The notes under the pieces were generated by a model that saw only the letters and a list, made by a program, of their open reading frames with translations, did not search any database and was not told the DNA's origin. The position numbers and the translations under genes were made by a program. From the NCBI GenBank assembly GCA_018650795.1, contig JABIFG010000173.1, positions 1-52,297 on the forward strand: a stretch of DNA of 52,297 bases. The letters run 5' to 3'. Within the stretch, counting starts at the first letter, position 1; every line of letters starts with the position of its first letter. This document shows, one piece after another, positions 29,617 through 40,243 of this stretch. Origin of the DNA: Fidelibacterota bacterium (GTDB taxonomy: Bacteria > Fidelibacterota > UBA8477 > JABMPR01).

Positions 29617-31370
29617 GAGTGATCTTGATATTCCTCCTTTGCAGCCTATATGCATTTCCACAATCTGATGTCGAAGTGGTAAATGAGGAGTTGGACGATC
29701 CTGATGAGAGTCAATTCCTCGAGCAACTTCTCGCCTCAATATTTCAACGAATAAATCTCGAAACTGCCGATTCGGCAGATTTGGATACCCGTGGATATTC
29801 TCCACGGGCTATCGAGTCGATACTGGACTGGCAAAAGCAGAATGGGCGGAAAGGCACAAAAAAATGGCTGGGTAAACAACTTCATGGGGAAGACATGAAG
29901 TTATTTACCCAAGATTTGAAGCATGATTCTGAGTCGACTCAAATTCATTTGCGCCAGCGCCTGCAATATTCACCGTCTATGAAAGGGTGGCGTATTTTGA
30001 ATAAAGGTCGCATGCGGAATCAATGGGGCTATATAAATGTTCTGACTGAACAGGATCCAACTGAAAACCAGTTAACAGACCATTCTGTCATTACTCTGAG
30101 TAGTTTTTCTGTACCCCACTTCGATAATGTCATCCTGGGAGACTTCCATGTTAACTGGGGTGGGGGACTCATACTCAATCAACAGGGTTCACGGTCGAGT
30201 CTCAATCCCAAAAGTCTTACGCGTAAAAACCTTTTTGCCATGCGACCTCATTATTCAAGCAGAGAAGTTGATTACTTCCACGGAGTGGCAAGTAGCTTTT
30301 CATTTAAAAATGTCCAGGGAGCAGCTTTCATTTCTGACAGGAAGGCAATAGGTCTCATCAGCGATAATAATTTTAAAGAAGATGCAGATGGAATTCATCC
30401 CAGCGGGAAATTATTCGAAATTAGGCGTGCAAAAACTTTGGGACTGGCTTTTGAGACTCAAATTTCTAAGATTCAGCTCTATGGATCCACTCTGCTTAAT
30501 CCCGATGTTACGCCTGGTATAGTTTATGAGCTGGGACTATCAAGGGAATTGAGTGTCTCCCAATTTATTCAAGTGTTCACAAATAGTCTTAGCTTGCGTG
30601 ATTGCAGGCTGCTTTTCACCTGGACCTATTCTACCAAACCCTTAATACTTGCTGTGCAGTACAGACGGTATCGCTCGGGTACAGAAACGTCATCTGGATC
30701 AGTGTTTACCCTCCTCGGGTCATCTGCCTCAAATGAAGAGGGTCTGTCGATCAGGGCTCAAATAAGACCCGGTAAGAAGATACAAATCCGCTATGCCCTT
30801 GAGACAGGTAAGTCAGTCAAACTTATATCCTATGACAACTTCAGGGTGATTCAGCATCACAAAATTCAACTCATCATGAAACTTCCACATGGTCGATGTC
30901 AGTTTGATTTTAGCCGAAAAAAAGAACACCCCATTATGGTGGGGGATGTTTGGGATGCTCAATTCGCTCAAGCCGAAATCTCAAAGGGAGCTGCAGCTTT
31001 GCTTCATCAATTTACACCAGGATTCAAGTATCGGATAAATCTCAAGTCCGCCTACGCTGGCAAAGAAAGCGCACTTTTGGTTCAACAGCGTATCTCCAGT
31101 GACCGGGGAAAGTGGAAATGGACGCTTGGTTATGTGAGATATATGGTTCCTGACTACACACTGAGAATGAGTGTTTATGAAACCAGTGTAGCTGAAAGCT
31201 TTAGCTTTTTTACTTGCTATGATGATGGTGATCGGTGGTTTCTATATCTCAAACATCAGGCTCTCCAATGGATTGACCTCGAATTGAAGTTGGTGCAAAC
31301 TCGCTCCGTGGACAAACTTACTGCCAGCAAACAACTTGGCTTGAGCTTTCAGATGTCCGTTGTCTTATAA
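29613..31370 (+). CDS. Helix-hairpin-helix plus beta-barrel outer-membrane protein
   Basis: 585 residues if started at GTG 29613, which overlaps the previous stop (GTGA), has GGAG 11 bases upstream and gives a clean signal peptide (VILIFLLCSLYAFPQS). A longer frame from ATG 29514 would bury the signal. The mature N-terminus (about 20-85) has a ComEA-like HhH remnant (INLETADSADLDTRGYSPRAIESIL). The remaining 480 residues look like an outer-membrane barrel with a glycine-rich strand NWGGGLILNQQG. HhH-barrel proteins of this form are common and uncharacterised in FCB genomes. Coupled to the PorV-like gene. Confidence 0.65.
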   Translation: MRVILIFLLCSLYAFPQSDVEVVNEELDDPDESQFLEQLLASIFQRINLETADSADLDTRGYSPRAIESILDWQKQNGRKGTKKWLGKQLHGEDMKLFTQDLKHDSESTQIHLRQRLQYSPSMKGWRILNKGRMRNQWGYINVLTEQDPTENQLTDHSVITLSSFSVPHFDNVILGDFHVNWGGGLILNQQGSRSSLNPKSLTRKNLFAMRPHYSSREVDYFHGVASSFSFKNVQGAAFISDRKAIGLISDNNFKEDADGIHPSGKLFEIRRAKTLGLAFETQISKIQLYGSTLLNPDVTPGIVYELGLSRELSVSQFIQVFTNSLSLRDCRLLFTWTYSTKPLILAVQYRRYRSGTETSSGSVFTLLGSSASNEEGLSIRAQIRPGKKIQIRYALETGKSVKLISYDNFRVIQHHKIQLIMKLPHGRCQFDFSRKKEHPIMVGDVWDAQFAQAEISKGAAALLHQFTPGFKYRINLKSAYAGKESALLVQQRISSDRGKWKWTLGYVRYMVPDYTLRMSVYETSVAESFSFFTCYDDGDRWFLYLKHQALQWIDLELKLVQTRSVDKLTASKQLGLSFQMSVVL

Positions 31371-31399
31371 AACCCCTCAGACTATTTTCAACGCTAAAT

Positions 31400-32932
31400 A
31401 TGAATCGCCAACGATATATAGTCTTCATACTTTTCCTGCTCTTTTCGCTTACATCTTTACAGGCGAGAAGAACCGAACTTATTCTGCAAAAAGCTGCAGA
31501 TGATAGATATGTTCCTGCAATTCCGGTCTATCTAATAAATGAGTACCAGTATATTTCTCTGCAGGATTTATTGGACTCATACAAGGTGTCAGCATTCCTA
31601 AATCCAGCAGTTCGGAAAACTGTATTCCGTCTGGGTCGCTTAAAATTTAAGGTCACTGCCTATAACCACTATATCATGGTAGAGGATAAAACCTTTCAAA
31701 TGTCCCATGCCGTAATTTTCTTTGAAGGTAAGACTTACCTGCCCATGGATGATTTTGTAGGTATCCTGAAGCTGGTGGGTCTGGTATCTGGAGTCACCAT
31801 TCTTTCAGGATCAGATCCGGCTGACTTGCAGGTTCAGAAAGAAGCAGAGCCAATGGAGTTCTCTCCATATGACATTATGTCTGCAAAGATTGAAGAACGA
31901 CAAAATGGAACGGTTATTCGGATTCGAACCGCCAATAGGTACGACGCCAGATCAGTTAAAGCCTGGATTAACCGTGATGAGTGGCTGTATGTTACACTGC
32001 CAAGTGCCAAGGTGAATAAGCCTGGTCTGGATAATACAAAGGTTCCTAAAAACAGCAGTGTTCGTACAGTTACTGCTGATCAGCTTGATGGAACATCACA
32101 GCTCACTTTTCGTCTGCGGGGAACCGTAGAAGGTGTTGATGTTCTGCATCGTGATTCACCGCCTGAAATATTGTTAACAATTCGTCGTCCTTTTGTGATT
32201 GATCAATCACACTATCTGGAAAAAGAACGTCAAAAATGGAAACTGGATAAAGTCGTACTTGATGCAGGTCATGGGGGACACGATCCTGGTGCCCGTGGTA
32301 ATGGTCTCAAGGAAAAAGATATTACCCTGGATGTAGTGAAACGTCTCGGGAAATTGATTGAAACCCGTACAGATATTGAAGTGATTTATACCAGGGATAC
32401 GGATGTGTTCGTTCCTCTTTGGGAACGCACAAAAATCGCAAATGAGGCTGGCGGAAAAGTTTTCTTGAGTATCCACGTTAATGCTAACAAAAACAAAAGG
32501 GCTTCAGGTTTTGAAACTTATCTACTGCGACCTGGTAAAACTGATGCTGCGATTGCCGTGGCTGAGATGGAAAATGCAGTAATAAAATTGGAGAAAAACG
32601 TAGACCAATACAACAAGTTGAGCGCTGAACAACTTATTCTGGCTACCATGGCTCAGAGCTCGTTTATGCAACAAAGCGAAACGCTGGCAGACCTGACACA
32701 AAGTGAATTTGACAAGAAATTAGTTGGTCAGAACAGGGGAGTCAAACAAGCAGGTTTTATTGTGCTCATTGGTGCTTCAATGCCCAATGTTTTGATTGAA
32801 TTGGGATTTATTTCAAATAAAAATGATGCTCGCAGATTGAAGCAGTCTGCCTATAGACAAAAAGCAGCCCAGGGCATATTCGATGCTCTGATGAAATATA
32901 AAACACGACATGAAAAGTTATTATCTCCATGA
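31400..32932 (+). CDS. N-acetylmuramoyl-L-alanine amidase (AmiC-type, periplasmic)
   Basis: Cleaves the lactyl-Ala bond of peptidoglycan. Signal peptide at residues 1-22. An N-terminal part (about 25-150) resembles a copper-amine-oxidase-N/stalk-like domain (YLPMDDFVGILKLVG), then an AMIN-like beta domain (about 155-265). The amidase_3 domain (about 285-505) has zinc ligands in DAGHGGHDPG, KEKDITLDV and SIHVNANK, and the catalytic Glu in VLIELGFISN. Downstream glutamate racemase overlaps by four bases (ATGA), making a cell-wall operon. Confidence 0.92.
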   Translation: MNRQRYIVFILFLLFSLTSLQARRTELILQKAADDRYVPAIPVYLINEYQYISLQDLLDSYKVSAFLNPAVRKTVFRLGRLKFKVTAYNHYIMVEDKTFQMSHAVIFFEGKTYLPMDDFVGILKLVGLVSGVTILSGSDPADLQVQKEAEPMEFSPYDIMSAKIEERQNGTVIRIRTANRYDARSVKAWINRDEWLYVTLPSAKVNKPGLDNTKVPKNSSVRTVTADQLDGTSQLTFRLRGTVEGVDVLHRDSPPEILLTIRRPFVIDQSHYLEKERQKWKLDKVVLDAGHGGHDPGARGNGLKEKDITLDVVKRLGKLIETRTDIEVIYTRDTDVFVPLWERTKIANEAGGKVFLSIHVNANKNKRASGFETYLLRPGKTDAAIAVAEMENAVIKLEKNVDQYNKLSAEQLILATMAQSSFMQQSETLADLTQSEFDKKLVGQNRGVKQAGFIVLIGASMPNVLIELGFISNKNDARRLKQSAYRQKAAQGIFDALMKYKTRHEKLLSP

Positions 32933-33762
32933 ATGATTTAAACTCAGAACAAGCAATTGGTGTATTTGACTCGGGACTGGGGGGCATCTCAGTTGTCCGA
33001 GCTATTATCGATTTGTTGCCTCATGAGCACCTCATTTATTTTGGAGATACGGCTCGTGTTCCCTACGGATCAAAATCTGAGGAGACGGTCATACGTTTTG
33101 CACACCAGATTTCATCATTTCTCCGGGAAAAGCAGGTCAAGATGATTGTTGTGGCCTGCAATACTGCCTCCGCTGTTGCTCTCAAAAGTTTGCAGCAGAG
33201 TTTTAGAATACCCATAGTCGGTGTGATCGAACCGGGCTCTGAAGCTGCTGTAAAATCTTCGGAGCAAAAACGTATTGCTGTGATAGGAACCGCCTCAACC
33301 ATCAGATCAGGTGCCTATCGAGCAGCCATCCGGGCCCTGGATCCTGAAATGGAAGTGATGGTCCAACCCTGTCCTTTACTGGTACCTCTCGTGGAAGAGG
33401 ATTGGCCCCATGATGGTGTAGTTACACAGGTGCTGGAGAAGTATTTGTCTTCATTCAAGGAACAAAAACCGGATGCTCTTATTCTGGGTTGCACACACTA
33501 TCCTTACCTGAAATCAATTATCCAGGAAGTGGTAGGACCTTCTGTTCATCTGGTTGATTCTGGGGAAGAAACGGCAACCCGTGTTCAGCATATGCTTGAT
33601 GAAATGGAATTACTGAACCCGGAAAATGGTGACCCCGGTAAACACAAATTTTATGTATCTGATTTTCCTCAAAAGTTCGAAGAAACAGCATCCCGTTTTT
33701 TAGGGAGACCCCTGGACAAACTATTCAAGGTTGAACTTGAAGTTCTGGAATCTTACAAATAA
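32929..33762 (+). CDS. murI: Glutamate racemase
   Basis: Supplies D-glutamate for peptidoglycan. 277 residues, typical length. IGVFDSGLGGISV holds the N-terminal Asp-Ser pair, YFGDTARVPYG the substrate loop, catalytic Cys one is in VACNTASAVAL and catalytic Cys two in LGCTHYPYL. The start overlaps the amidase stop (ATGA), so translation is coupled. Followed by folC after 43 bases. Confidence 0.96.
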   Translation: MNDLNSEQAIGVFDSGLGGISVVRAIIDLLPHEHLIYFGDTARVPYGSKSEETVIRFAHQISSFLREKQVKMIVVACNTASAVALKSLQQSFRIPIVGVIEPGSEAAVKSSEQKRIAVIGTASTIRSGAYRAAIRALDPEMEVMVQPCPLLVPLVEEDWPHDGVVTQVLEKYLSSFKEQKPDALILGCTHYPYLKSIIQEVVGPSVHLVDSGEETATRVQHMLDEMELLNPENGDPGKHKFYVSDFPQKFEETASRFLGRPLDKLFKVELEVLESYK

Positions 33763-33805
33763 AACACTCCTCAAGCATTTCAAGAGAGATTGGTACTAAA
33801 TCAAT

Positions 33806-35062
33806 TTGGTGAATCCGGATTCTAAATCAGTTTTCGATTATATCTTCGGCTTAACAGTACCGGGAGTAAAACTCGAATTGTCCCGGGTTGAAGACTTTAT
33901 GGACAGGTTGGGAAAGCCCCATACCTCCTATCCCATCATTCACATAGCCGGAACCAACGGTAAAGGCTCAACCGCAGCCATGTTGGCAGCCATTCTCAAT
34001 GCATATCGTAAAAAGACCGGCCTATTTACCTCTCCACATCTTGTCAGACCCAATGAACGCATCAGGGTGGGCAATACCCTGGTCTCCGATGAATTTATCG
34101 TTCAACAGGTCGAGGATTGGCGAGCTCATATCGATGATCTTGGGATTACTTTTTTTGAAGTCCTGACTGCGTTGGGGATGGAATATTTTAAACAGCAATC
34201 AGTTGAGTATGCTGTCATTGAAACCGGATTGGGGGGTAGATTGGATGCTACCAATGTCGTAGACCCCATAGTTAGTGTGATTACTAATGTATCCATGGAT
34301 CATGAGAATATCCTTGGGGATAATTTGACTACAATTGCAGGTGAAAAGGCCGGCATCATAAAACCCAAACGACCCACACTTCTAGGAAAAAATTCTGACG
34401 TAGTGAGACAGGTCATTGAACAAAAGTGTCAGCACGTGAAGGCACCATTTATCAATGTGCCTGATAGAGTCAAGATTCAGCAGGTAGTACCTCAGGGCCT
34501 TTCACAACATGTTAGCATTGGGGTGGCCGATAAGACTTTAGAGATTGACTTGCCCTTACTTGGTCGTCATCAGGTAGAGAATTTCACCAACGTGTTGGCA
34601 ACCCTGGATGAATTGGGTTTCAAACTGGATGCTGCAACCATTCAAAAGGGTCTGGATGAAATGATCTGGTTGGGGCGCATGCAGGTCCTGGAAAAGAATC
34701 ACCCCGTGATGTATGATGTAGCCCATAACCCTGAAGGTCTGGATCGGCTCCTGGAATCACTCAATGAACTGGATAGGGGCAATACGATTATTGTGGCAGC
34801 CTTTAATGCTCGAAAGAATATCCGTCCCATGTTAGACATGCTTGAAAATTGGACGGGGAATGTGATTTTTACCATTTTTGCGGGACATTCAGCTGTTGAG
34901 CGTGAAACGCTTATGCATTTGGGTGTGAATTCGGATATGATATCGTCAAATCTTGAAAATGCCTATATCCGTGCTCTTGAGTTACGATCAAGTGAGGATC
35001 AGGCTATTTGCTTTATTGGTAGCCATTATCTGGCTGAGACCCTCTTCCCCATGTTTGAATGA
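33806..35062 (+). CDS. folC: Folylpolyglutamate synthase / dihydrofolate synthase
   Basis: Adds glutamate to folates (and possibly to dihydropteroate). 418 residues: P-loop in HIAGTNGKGSTAAML, SPHLVRPNERIRVG, ETGLGGRLDATNV, DHENILGDN, then a C-terminal Mur-ligase-like domain with DVAHNPEGLDRL. The start is TTG 33806 or GTG 33809; both are weak with no strong Shine-Dalgarno, and no ATG is near. Same strand as murI. Confidence 0.92.
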   Translation: MVNPDSKSVFDYIFGLTVPGVKLELSRVEDFMDRLGKPHTSYPIIHIAGTNGKGSTAAMLAAILNAYRKKTGLFTSPHLVRPNERIRVGNTLVSDEFIVQQVEDWRAHIDDLGITFFEVLTALGMEYFKQQSVEYAVIETGLGGRLDATNVVDPIVSVITNVSMDHENILGDNLTTIAGEKAGIIKPKRPTLLGKNSDVVRQVIEQKCQHVKAPFINVPDRVKIQQVVPQGLSQHVSIGVADKTLEIDLPLLGRHQVENFTNVLATLDELGFKLDAATIQKGLDEMIWLGRMQVLEKNHPVMYDVAHNPEGLDRLLESLNELDRGNTIIVAAFNARKNIRPMLDMLENWTGNVIFTIFAGHSAVERETLMHLGVNSDMISSNLENAYIRALELRSSEDQAICFIGSHYLAETLFPMFE

Positions 35063-35153
35063 GCGTCACCATTGCACAATATTCAAGTCCAGAAGTGCGT
35101 ATAGTGGCCTGTTGGGCATATATAAATGGATGAATAATAAATTCGATTTTTAA

Positions 35154-35181
35154 TTGACAAGGTATTGGTCTTGATTAAATT
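35154..35181 (+). promoter_or_regulatory. Sigma70-type promoter upstream of rho
   Basis: A perfect TTGACA (35154-35159) with a TAAATT -10 (35176-35181) and 16-base spacer. It leaves a leader of about 100 bases before the rho ATG, which could host rho autoregulation, as is known for other rho genes. Confidence 0.5.
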
Positions 35182-35288
35182 CACATTGCAATTCAAACAT
35201 AATTGAATGTGCAGCTTTCATCTCCCGGTAATCATTTTTCAAAGAAAATTAATAAAAATATCAATCACAAAAGAACAGGTTTATTTCA

Positions 35289-36542
35289 ATGAGTTTTACC
35301 ATTATGCAACTTCAGGACATGAAGTTGAAAGAGCTGGCAGATATTGCCCAGGAATTGGCAGTACCAGCAATCACAGGTCAGAAAAAGATGGATCTAATCG
35401 AAGCCATCATCGAAGCCCAAACCGAAAGTGCGGGCATGATGTTTTCCAAGGGTGTTTTGGAAATATTACCAGATGGATACGGCTTTCTCCGCGACGCTGA
35501 CAACAATTATCTGGCTGGTGCCCACGACATCTATGTTTCACCCTCTCAAATTAAAAGATTTGGATTACGTACCGGACAAATCGTCTGGGGACAGGTTCGA
35601 CCACCCAAGGACAATGAGCGCTATTTTGCTTTACTAAAAATTGAAGCAATAAATTATCAGAATCCCGAAGAAGGTCGAATTGTTCCACAGTTTGACACCC
35701 TTGTTCCTCTTTATGCCGACAATAAGCTCACCCTCGAACGGGGTCCTAAGAGCTATTCCATGCGTGTCATGGATCTGCTTAGTCCCGTAGGTAAAGGCCA
35801 ACGTGGTCTAATTACTGCTCAGCCCAAAACAGGTAAAACAATTCTCCTTCAGGATATTGCAAACTCAATTGTTCGGAATCACCCCGATGTCACCCTGATC
35901 GTCCTGCTAATTGATGAACGACCTGAAGAAGTGACTGATATGCGGCGCATGGTCAACGCGGAAGTCATCGCATCTACCTTTGATGAACCGCCAGAGCGTC
36001 ACGTTCAAGTCGCAGACATGGTCCTCAACAAGGCCAAATGTATGGTGGAATTTGGCAAGGATGTGGTCATCCTGCTTGATAGTCTGACACGTCTGGCTCG
36101 AGCTCACAATGCAGTTATCCCACATAGTGGAAAAATTCTCTCTGGTGGTATCGATTCGAATGCTCTGCATAGACCCAAACGCTTTTTTGGAGCAGCCAGG
36201 AATGTGGAACATGGTGGTAGTTTAACCATCATGGCTACGGCACTTATTGAAACTGGTTCACGTATGGATGACGTCATTTTTGAAGAGTTTAAAGGTACAG
36301 GTAACATGGAGCTTGTATTGGATCGTCGCCTCAGTGATCGTCGAATTTATCCGGCTATTGACATCAATCGTTCCGGTACCAGAAAAGAAGAGCTACTACT
36401 CTCCAAGGCTGAGCTCTCCAGAACCTGGATATTGAGAAAATTGCTCAACGAGATGACACCTGTTGAAGCCATGGAATTTCTCCTTGAGCGGATGCAGCGA
36501 TCAAGCACCAATAAGGAGTTCATTCAAACAATGAATTCATAG
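35289..36542 (+). CDS. rho: Transcription termination factor Rho
   Basis: Hexameric RNA helicase. 417 residues: Rho_N (about 1-45, [13 protein letters not shown]), RNA-binding cold-shock fold with [12 protein letters not shown], and the RecA-like ATPase with Walker [25 protein letters not shown], Walker [17 protein letters not shown] and the Q/R-loop segment [17 protein letters not shown]. No long N-terminal insertion. AGGT precedes ATG 35289. A strong terminator follows. Confidence 0.97.
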   Translation: MSFTIMQLQDMKLKELADIAQELAVPAITGQKKMDLIEAIIEAQTESAGMMFSKGVLEILPDGYGFLRDADNNYLAGAHDIYVSPSQIKRFGLRTGQIVWGQVRPPKDNERYFALLKIEAINYQNPEEGRIVPQFDTLVPLYADNKLTLERGPKSYSMRVMDLLSPVGKGQRGLITAQPKTGKTILLQDIANSIVRNHPDVTLIVLLIDERPEEVTDMRRMVNAEVIASTFDEPPERHVQVADMVLNKAKCMVEFGKDVVILLDSLTRLARAHNAVIPHSGKILSGGIDSNALHRPKRFFGAARNVEHGGSLTIMATALIETGSRMDDVIFEEFKGTGNMELVLDRRLSDRRIYPAIDINRSGTRKEELLLSKAELSRTWILRKLLNEMTPVEAMEFLLERMQRSSTNKEFIQTMNS

Positions 36543-36570
36543 CTTTAACCGTATTACATTTTATAAAATG

Positions 36571-36606
36571 AGGAGCGTGGAGCTAATTCCAGGCTCCTTT
36601 TTTTTC
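36571..36606 (+). terminator. Rho-independent terminator after rho
   Basis: AGGAGC-g-TGGA pairs with TCCA-g-GCTCCT around GCTAAT, followed by eight T. Confidence 0.88.
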
Positions 36607-36683
36607 TAGGGGAACTCGCCGCATTTTTAGACGTATTAATTCCAGATTATTGTTCCACCTTTCCCTTGCCAAGAGAGGGGGGG

Positions 36684-36707
36684 AGCCGATATATTGCGCG
36701 GCTTTTT
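36684..36707 (+). promoter_or_regulatory. Small hairpin with T-run just before the aminotransferase
   Basis: AGCCG (36684-36688) and CGGCT (36699-36703) with five T, ending about 19 bases before ATG 36726. It could be a weak terminator or attenuator; the stem is only five pairs. Confidence 0.3.
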
Positions 36708-36725
36708 AAGGAGAGGAAGTTAGAA

Positions 36726-37913
36726 ATGAGTTTTGCCAAAAGAATCAACGCTTTACAGCCCTCAGCCACTATGGCTGTGATAGAAGCTGCAGCTCGTTTA
36801 CGCGAGCAAGGTATTGATGTCATTTCCTTCGGTGCAGGGGAGCCGGATTTCGATACTCCGGACCATGTCATTGCTGCAGCAAATAAAGCTCTAGCTGATG
36901 GACATACCCGCTATACCGCTGGGTCAGGAACCACAAGCCTCAAACAAGCTGTGGTGAACAAGTTGAAAAAAGATAATGGCCTTGATTATGAGGCCAATCA
37001 AATTGTCATATCTAACGGAGGCAAACATTCATTATTTAACATCATGATGACCCTCTTTGAAGAGGGTGATGAGGTTATCCTGCTTACTCCATATTGGGTA
37101 ACATACCCAGAGGTAGTAAAACTGAGTGGTGCTGATCCAGTTTATGTTGAAACCCGCGAAGAAGACGGGTTTCAGGTAAACAGTGAACAACTACTCCAGG
37201 GAGTTACTCGGAAAACCAAGGGGATTATCGTTAATACCCCTTCCAATCCTAGTGGTGCCGTTCTCAATCGTGAGAGCTTACAAGCCATCGTAGATGTTGC
37301 TATTTCAAATGATTTGTGGCTGATAAGTGATGAATGCTATGAAGCCCTAGTCTATGATGGAGAGCATATAAGTCTTGCTGGATTTGATGGTGCTTATGAG
37401 AAAACCATTACGGTTCAAACCATGTCAAAAGCTTTTGCAATGACAGGTTGGCGTATGGGATACTCAGCATCTTCGAAAGAACTTGCCACTGCCATGGGCA
37501 AATTTCAGGGACAGGCAACAGGTTGCCCAAATTCAATTGCTCAGTTTGCTTCAGAAACAGCCCTCACAGTTCCTCCTGTATTTCTGGATGACTGGCGCGC
37601 CCAATTCCTTGGACGTCGCAATTATATGGTCAAGGCTTTGAATGAGATGACTGGCATCACCTGTCTCATGCCCGAGGGCGCTTTCTATGCTTTTCCAAAG
37701 GTCTCAAGTTTGTTTGGAAAAAAAGCAGGGGATGTTGAAATTAAAAATGACATGGATCTGACAAAATATTTATTGGATGAAGCGCATATTACCGTGGTGC
37801 CAGGCTCAGCGTTTGGAGCCTCGGAGCACATAAGATTGTCCTACGCTACATCCTTGGACGCTATTAAAACAGGCCTTGGCAGATTTGCCGACGCCGTCGC
37901 TAAGTTGAATTGA
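36726..37913 (+). CDS. aspC: PLP-dependent aspartate-type aminotransferase (class I/II)
   Basis: 395 residues, the usual size of Ib-type aspartate aminotransferases. Motifs: SFGAGEPDFDTPDHV, SNGGKHSLF, PYWVTYPE, NTPSNPSGAV, SDECYEALVYDG, the PLP Lys in TMSKAFAMTGWRMGY, and the substrate carboxylate-binding Arg in IRLSYATS. The open frame begins at 36666, but AGGAAG correctly precedes ATG 36726 (MSFAKRI), and the extra 20 residues look non-coding. Its substrate is Asp/2-oxoglutarate by family; other amino acids are possible. Followed by rpmE after 19 bases. Confidence 0.9.
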   Translation: MSFAKRINALQPSATMAVIEAAARLREQGIDVISFGAGEPDFDTPDHVIAAANKALADGHTRYTAGSGTTSLKQAVVNKLKKDNGLDYEANQIVISNGGKHSLFNIMMTLFEEGDEVILLTPYWVTYPEVVKLSGADPVYVETREEDGFQVNSEQLLQGVTRKTKGIIVNTPSNPSGAVLNRESLQAIVDVAISNDLWLISDECYEALVYDGEHISLAGFDGAYEKTITVQTMSKAFAMTGWRMGYSASSKELATAMGKFQGQATGCPNSIAQFASETALTVPPVFLDDWRAQFLGRRNYMVKALNEMTGITCLMPEGAFYAFPKVSSLFGKKAGDVEIKNDMDLTKYLLDEAHITVVPGSAFGASEHIRLSYATSLDAIKTGLGRFADAVAKLN

Positions 37914-37932
37914 TGAAGGGAGTACCCATAAA

Positions 37933-38145
37933 ATGAAAACAGGAATCCATCCTAAATACGACTTGCAGAAGATTACTTGTGCTTGCGGGAATAGTTTTGA
38001 AACCTATACCACTGTTGGTGAATTGCATATAGAAATCTGCAATGAGTGTCACCCATATTTTACTGGAAAGCAGAAATTGCTGGATACGGCTGGTCGTATT
38101 GATAAGTTCCGTAAAAAATATGGAACGGCTGAAAAGGCTAAATAG
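37933..38145 (+). CDS. rpmE: Ribosomal protein bL31 (zinc-binding form)
   Basis: 70 residues: MKTGIHPKY, then the Cys-x-Cys and Cys-x-x-Cys-like ligands (ITCACGN, EICNECHPYFTGKQKLLDTAGRIDKF) of the C+ paralogue. AAGGGAG upstream. It is followed by DUF1385 and prfA, a conserved rpmE-DUF1385-prfA order. Confidence 0.96.
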   Translation: MKTGIHPKYDLQKITCACGNSFETYTTVGELHIEICNECHPYFTGKQKLLDTAGRIDKFRKKYGTAEKAK

Positions 38146-38166
38146 ATCCCTTATAAAGCTGATTTG

Positions 38167-39159
38167 ATGCCCCGACGCTCAATTCGCATTTTTATTCAGG
38201 CATTTCTTACCGCACAGCAGACCATTCTGGTCGGTGGACAGGCTATCATCGAAGGTGTGATGATGCGTGTACCCGGTGCTTATGCAATTGCTGTGAGGAA
38301 CCCCAAGGGCGAGATTATTACCAGACGCCAGGAGTTCACTTCTCTCACGGAAAAAATAGCAATTTTTAAAAAGCCAGTTCTGAGAGGGATGATCGCACTT
38401 TTCGAGTCAATGAAGATGGGCGTTGGAACACTCAACGAGTCTGCGGAAATCGCCTACGAAGAAGATAGCTCAGCCGAAATGACACTGAAGGATAAAGTGT
38501 TATCCGTGCTTGGTACGGTGCTGGCTTTTGCGATAGGATTGGGACTTTTCTTTGTGACCCCACTCTTTGTCACAGGCAATTTACTCCATCTTTCAGAAAC
38601 TGCCTTCACCTTCAACATCGTTTCAGGTATCATTAGAATTGCTCTCTTTCTAGCATATCTATGGGGGATTTCACTTCTGGATGATGTAAAAAGACTTTTT
38701 CAGTATCATGGTGCCGAGCATAAAGCCGTTTACACTTTTGAAGCTGGCAAGCCTTTGGATTTGGATTCCGCACGACCTTTTCAAACTCAACATCCTCGTT
38801 GTGGGACCAGCTTTATTTTTATCGTGCTTTTGTCCTCCATCATTATGTTTGCGATTATCGACAGTATCGTGAAACTCTTCGTTGGTGAAATGACACTGCA
38901 GATAAGATTACTAACACATCTGCCATTAATCCCCCTGGTTGCTGGTGTTGGATACGAAATATTGAAGCTGAGCTCAAAATATCGTCACATCGCCTGGGTT
39001 CGTGCATTGGCCGCACCTGGAATATGGTTGCAGAATATCACCACGAGAGAACCAGATGATGATCAACTCACTGTTGCACTTGAGTCTCTCAAATTTGCCT
39101 TTGGTGATGATCTGGAGAAATATCAGGGTCAATCATTTGTTGCTGAGGCGATTGACTAA
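38167..39159 (+). CDS. DUF1385 integral membrane protein
   Basis: 330 residues. Conserved N-terminal [16 protein letters not shown], the segment [15 protein letters not shown], four TM helices in the middle and C-terminal parts (about 117-140, 155-178, 215-240, 255-275), a [13 protein letters not shown] motif with histidine and acidic residues, and QHPRCGTSF. No enzymatic role is established. It is next to rpmE and prfA in many bacteria, which hints at a translation-linked or membrane quality-control role. ATG 38167 is preceded by a TTG that could also start; no strong Shine-Dalgarno. Stop and prfA start overlap (TAATG). Confidence 0.92.
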   Translation: MPRRSIRIFIQAFLTAQQTILVGGQAIIEGVMMRVPGAYAIAVRNPKGEIITRRQEFTSLTEKIAIFKKPVLRGMIALFESMKMGVGTLNESAEIAYEEDSSAEMTLKDKVLSVLGTVLAFAIGLGLFFVTPLFVTGNLLHLSETAFTFNIVSGIIRIALFLAYLWGISLLDDVKRLFQYHGAEHKAVYTFEAGKPLDLDSARPFQTQHPRCGTSFIFIVLLSSIIMFAIIDSIVKLFVGEMTLQIRLLTHLPLIPLVAGVGYEILKLSSKYRHIAWVRALAAPGIWLQNITTREPDDDQLTVALESLKFAFGDDLEKYQGQSFVAEAID

Positions 39160-40223
39160 TGTTACTGGATAAACTTCCTGCACTTGAAGTAAAGTTTAAA
39201 GAACTTGAGGTTCAGCTTTCTGATCCTGAGCTTATGGCAAACAATCGCAAATATGCGAAGGTTGCCAGGGAACACAACGAGTTGTCTCATGTTCTGGAAG
39301 CATTCCATAGCTATGAAGATCTCATGAAGAGTATCGAAGAAGATGAGTCCATTCTCAGAGGTGAGGATGATGAACTTAAAGAGATTGTAAAAGAAGAACT
39401 GGATGGTTTCCTTGAAGATCGCGCCAGGCTGGAAGCAGATTTAAAAATTTTACTGATTCCTACTGATCCAGCTGATAATGGTGCCGCCATCGTGGAGATC
39501 CGAGCCGGTGCTGGCGGAGATGAAGCCGCCCTGTTTGCCTCAGATTTAGTCCGTATGTACCTGCGTTATACTGAGAATAATAATTGGAAATATGAATTTA
39601 TCACATTGAACGAAATGGGTGGTGGTGGTACCAAAGAAGCCATTATTCAGGTGACAGGTGATAATGCCTACGGCACCTTGAAGTTTGAGAGTGGTGTCCA
39701 TCGGGTTCAGCGTATTCCGCAAACCGAGAGTAGTGGTCGAATTCACACTTCCGCGGCCACAGTTGCTGTTTTACCAGAAGCTGAGGAAGTTGATGTGGAG
39801 ATTAATACAGGCGACCTTCGAATTGATACTTTCAGAGCGAGTGGTGCTGGTGGTCAGCATGTTAACAAAACAGAATCAGCAATTCGAATTACCCACATAC
39901 CATCTGGTATGGTGGTTTCCTGCCAGGATGAAACATCTCAGCATAAGAACAAAGATAAAGCGATGAAAGTTTTACGAGCTCGCATGTTGGCAGCTGAACG
40001 TGAGAAACATGATAGTCAGGTTGCAGCCATGCGCAAGACGCTCGTTTCAACCGGTGATAGAAGTGCCAAGATTCGCACCTATAATTATCCACAGGGTCGT
40101 GTAACAGATCACCGGATCAACTTGACCTTATACCGCTTGGAAGAAATTACCAATGGTGATCTTTCTGAGCTTCATGAGAAACTTGTGGCTGCAGAGATGG
40201 TTAATCGACTGGATTCACTTTGA
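39159..40223 (+). CDS. prfA: Peptide chain release factor 1
   Basis: Reads UAA/UAG and triggers peptide release. 354 residues. GGQ loop in [21 protein letters not shown]; the stop-codon tripeptide region [20 protein letters not shown] has P-Q-T at the PxT position, which is RF1-type rather than the SPF of RF2. Domain 1 is the N-terminal helical part. Start overlaps the DUF1385 stop. The usual next gene, prmC (methylates the GGQ), is absent here. Confidence 0.96.
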   Translation: MLLDKLPALEVKFKELEVQLSDPELMANNRKYAKVAREHNELSHVLEAFHSYEDLMKSIEEDESILRGEDDELKEIVKEELDGFLEDRARLEADLKILLIPTDPADNGAAIVEIRAGAGGDEAALFASDLVRMYLRYTENNNWKYEFITLNEMGGGGTKEAIIQVTGDNAYGTLKFESGVHRVQRIPQTESSGRIHTSAATVAVLPEAEEVDVEINTGDLRIDTFRASGAGGQHVNKTESAIRITHIPSGMVVSCQDETSQHKNKDKAMKVLRARMLAAEREKHDSQVAAMRKTLVSTGDRSAKIRTYNYPQGRVTDHRINLTLYRLEEITNGDLSELHEKLVAAEMVNRLDSL

Positions 40224-40243
40224 ACCAGGGTTCTACTCGATCC

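Noticed and set aside
35207-35500. 97-codon frame overlapping the rho start
   Set aside because: Lies in another frame of the rho leader and gene, with low-complexity composition.
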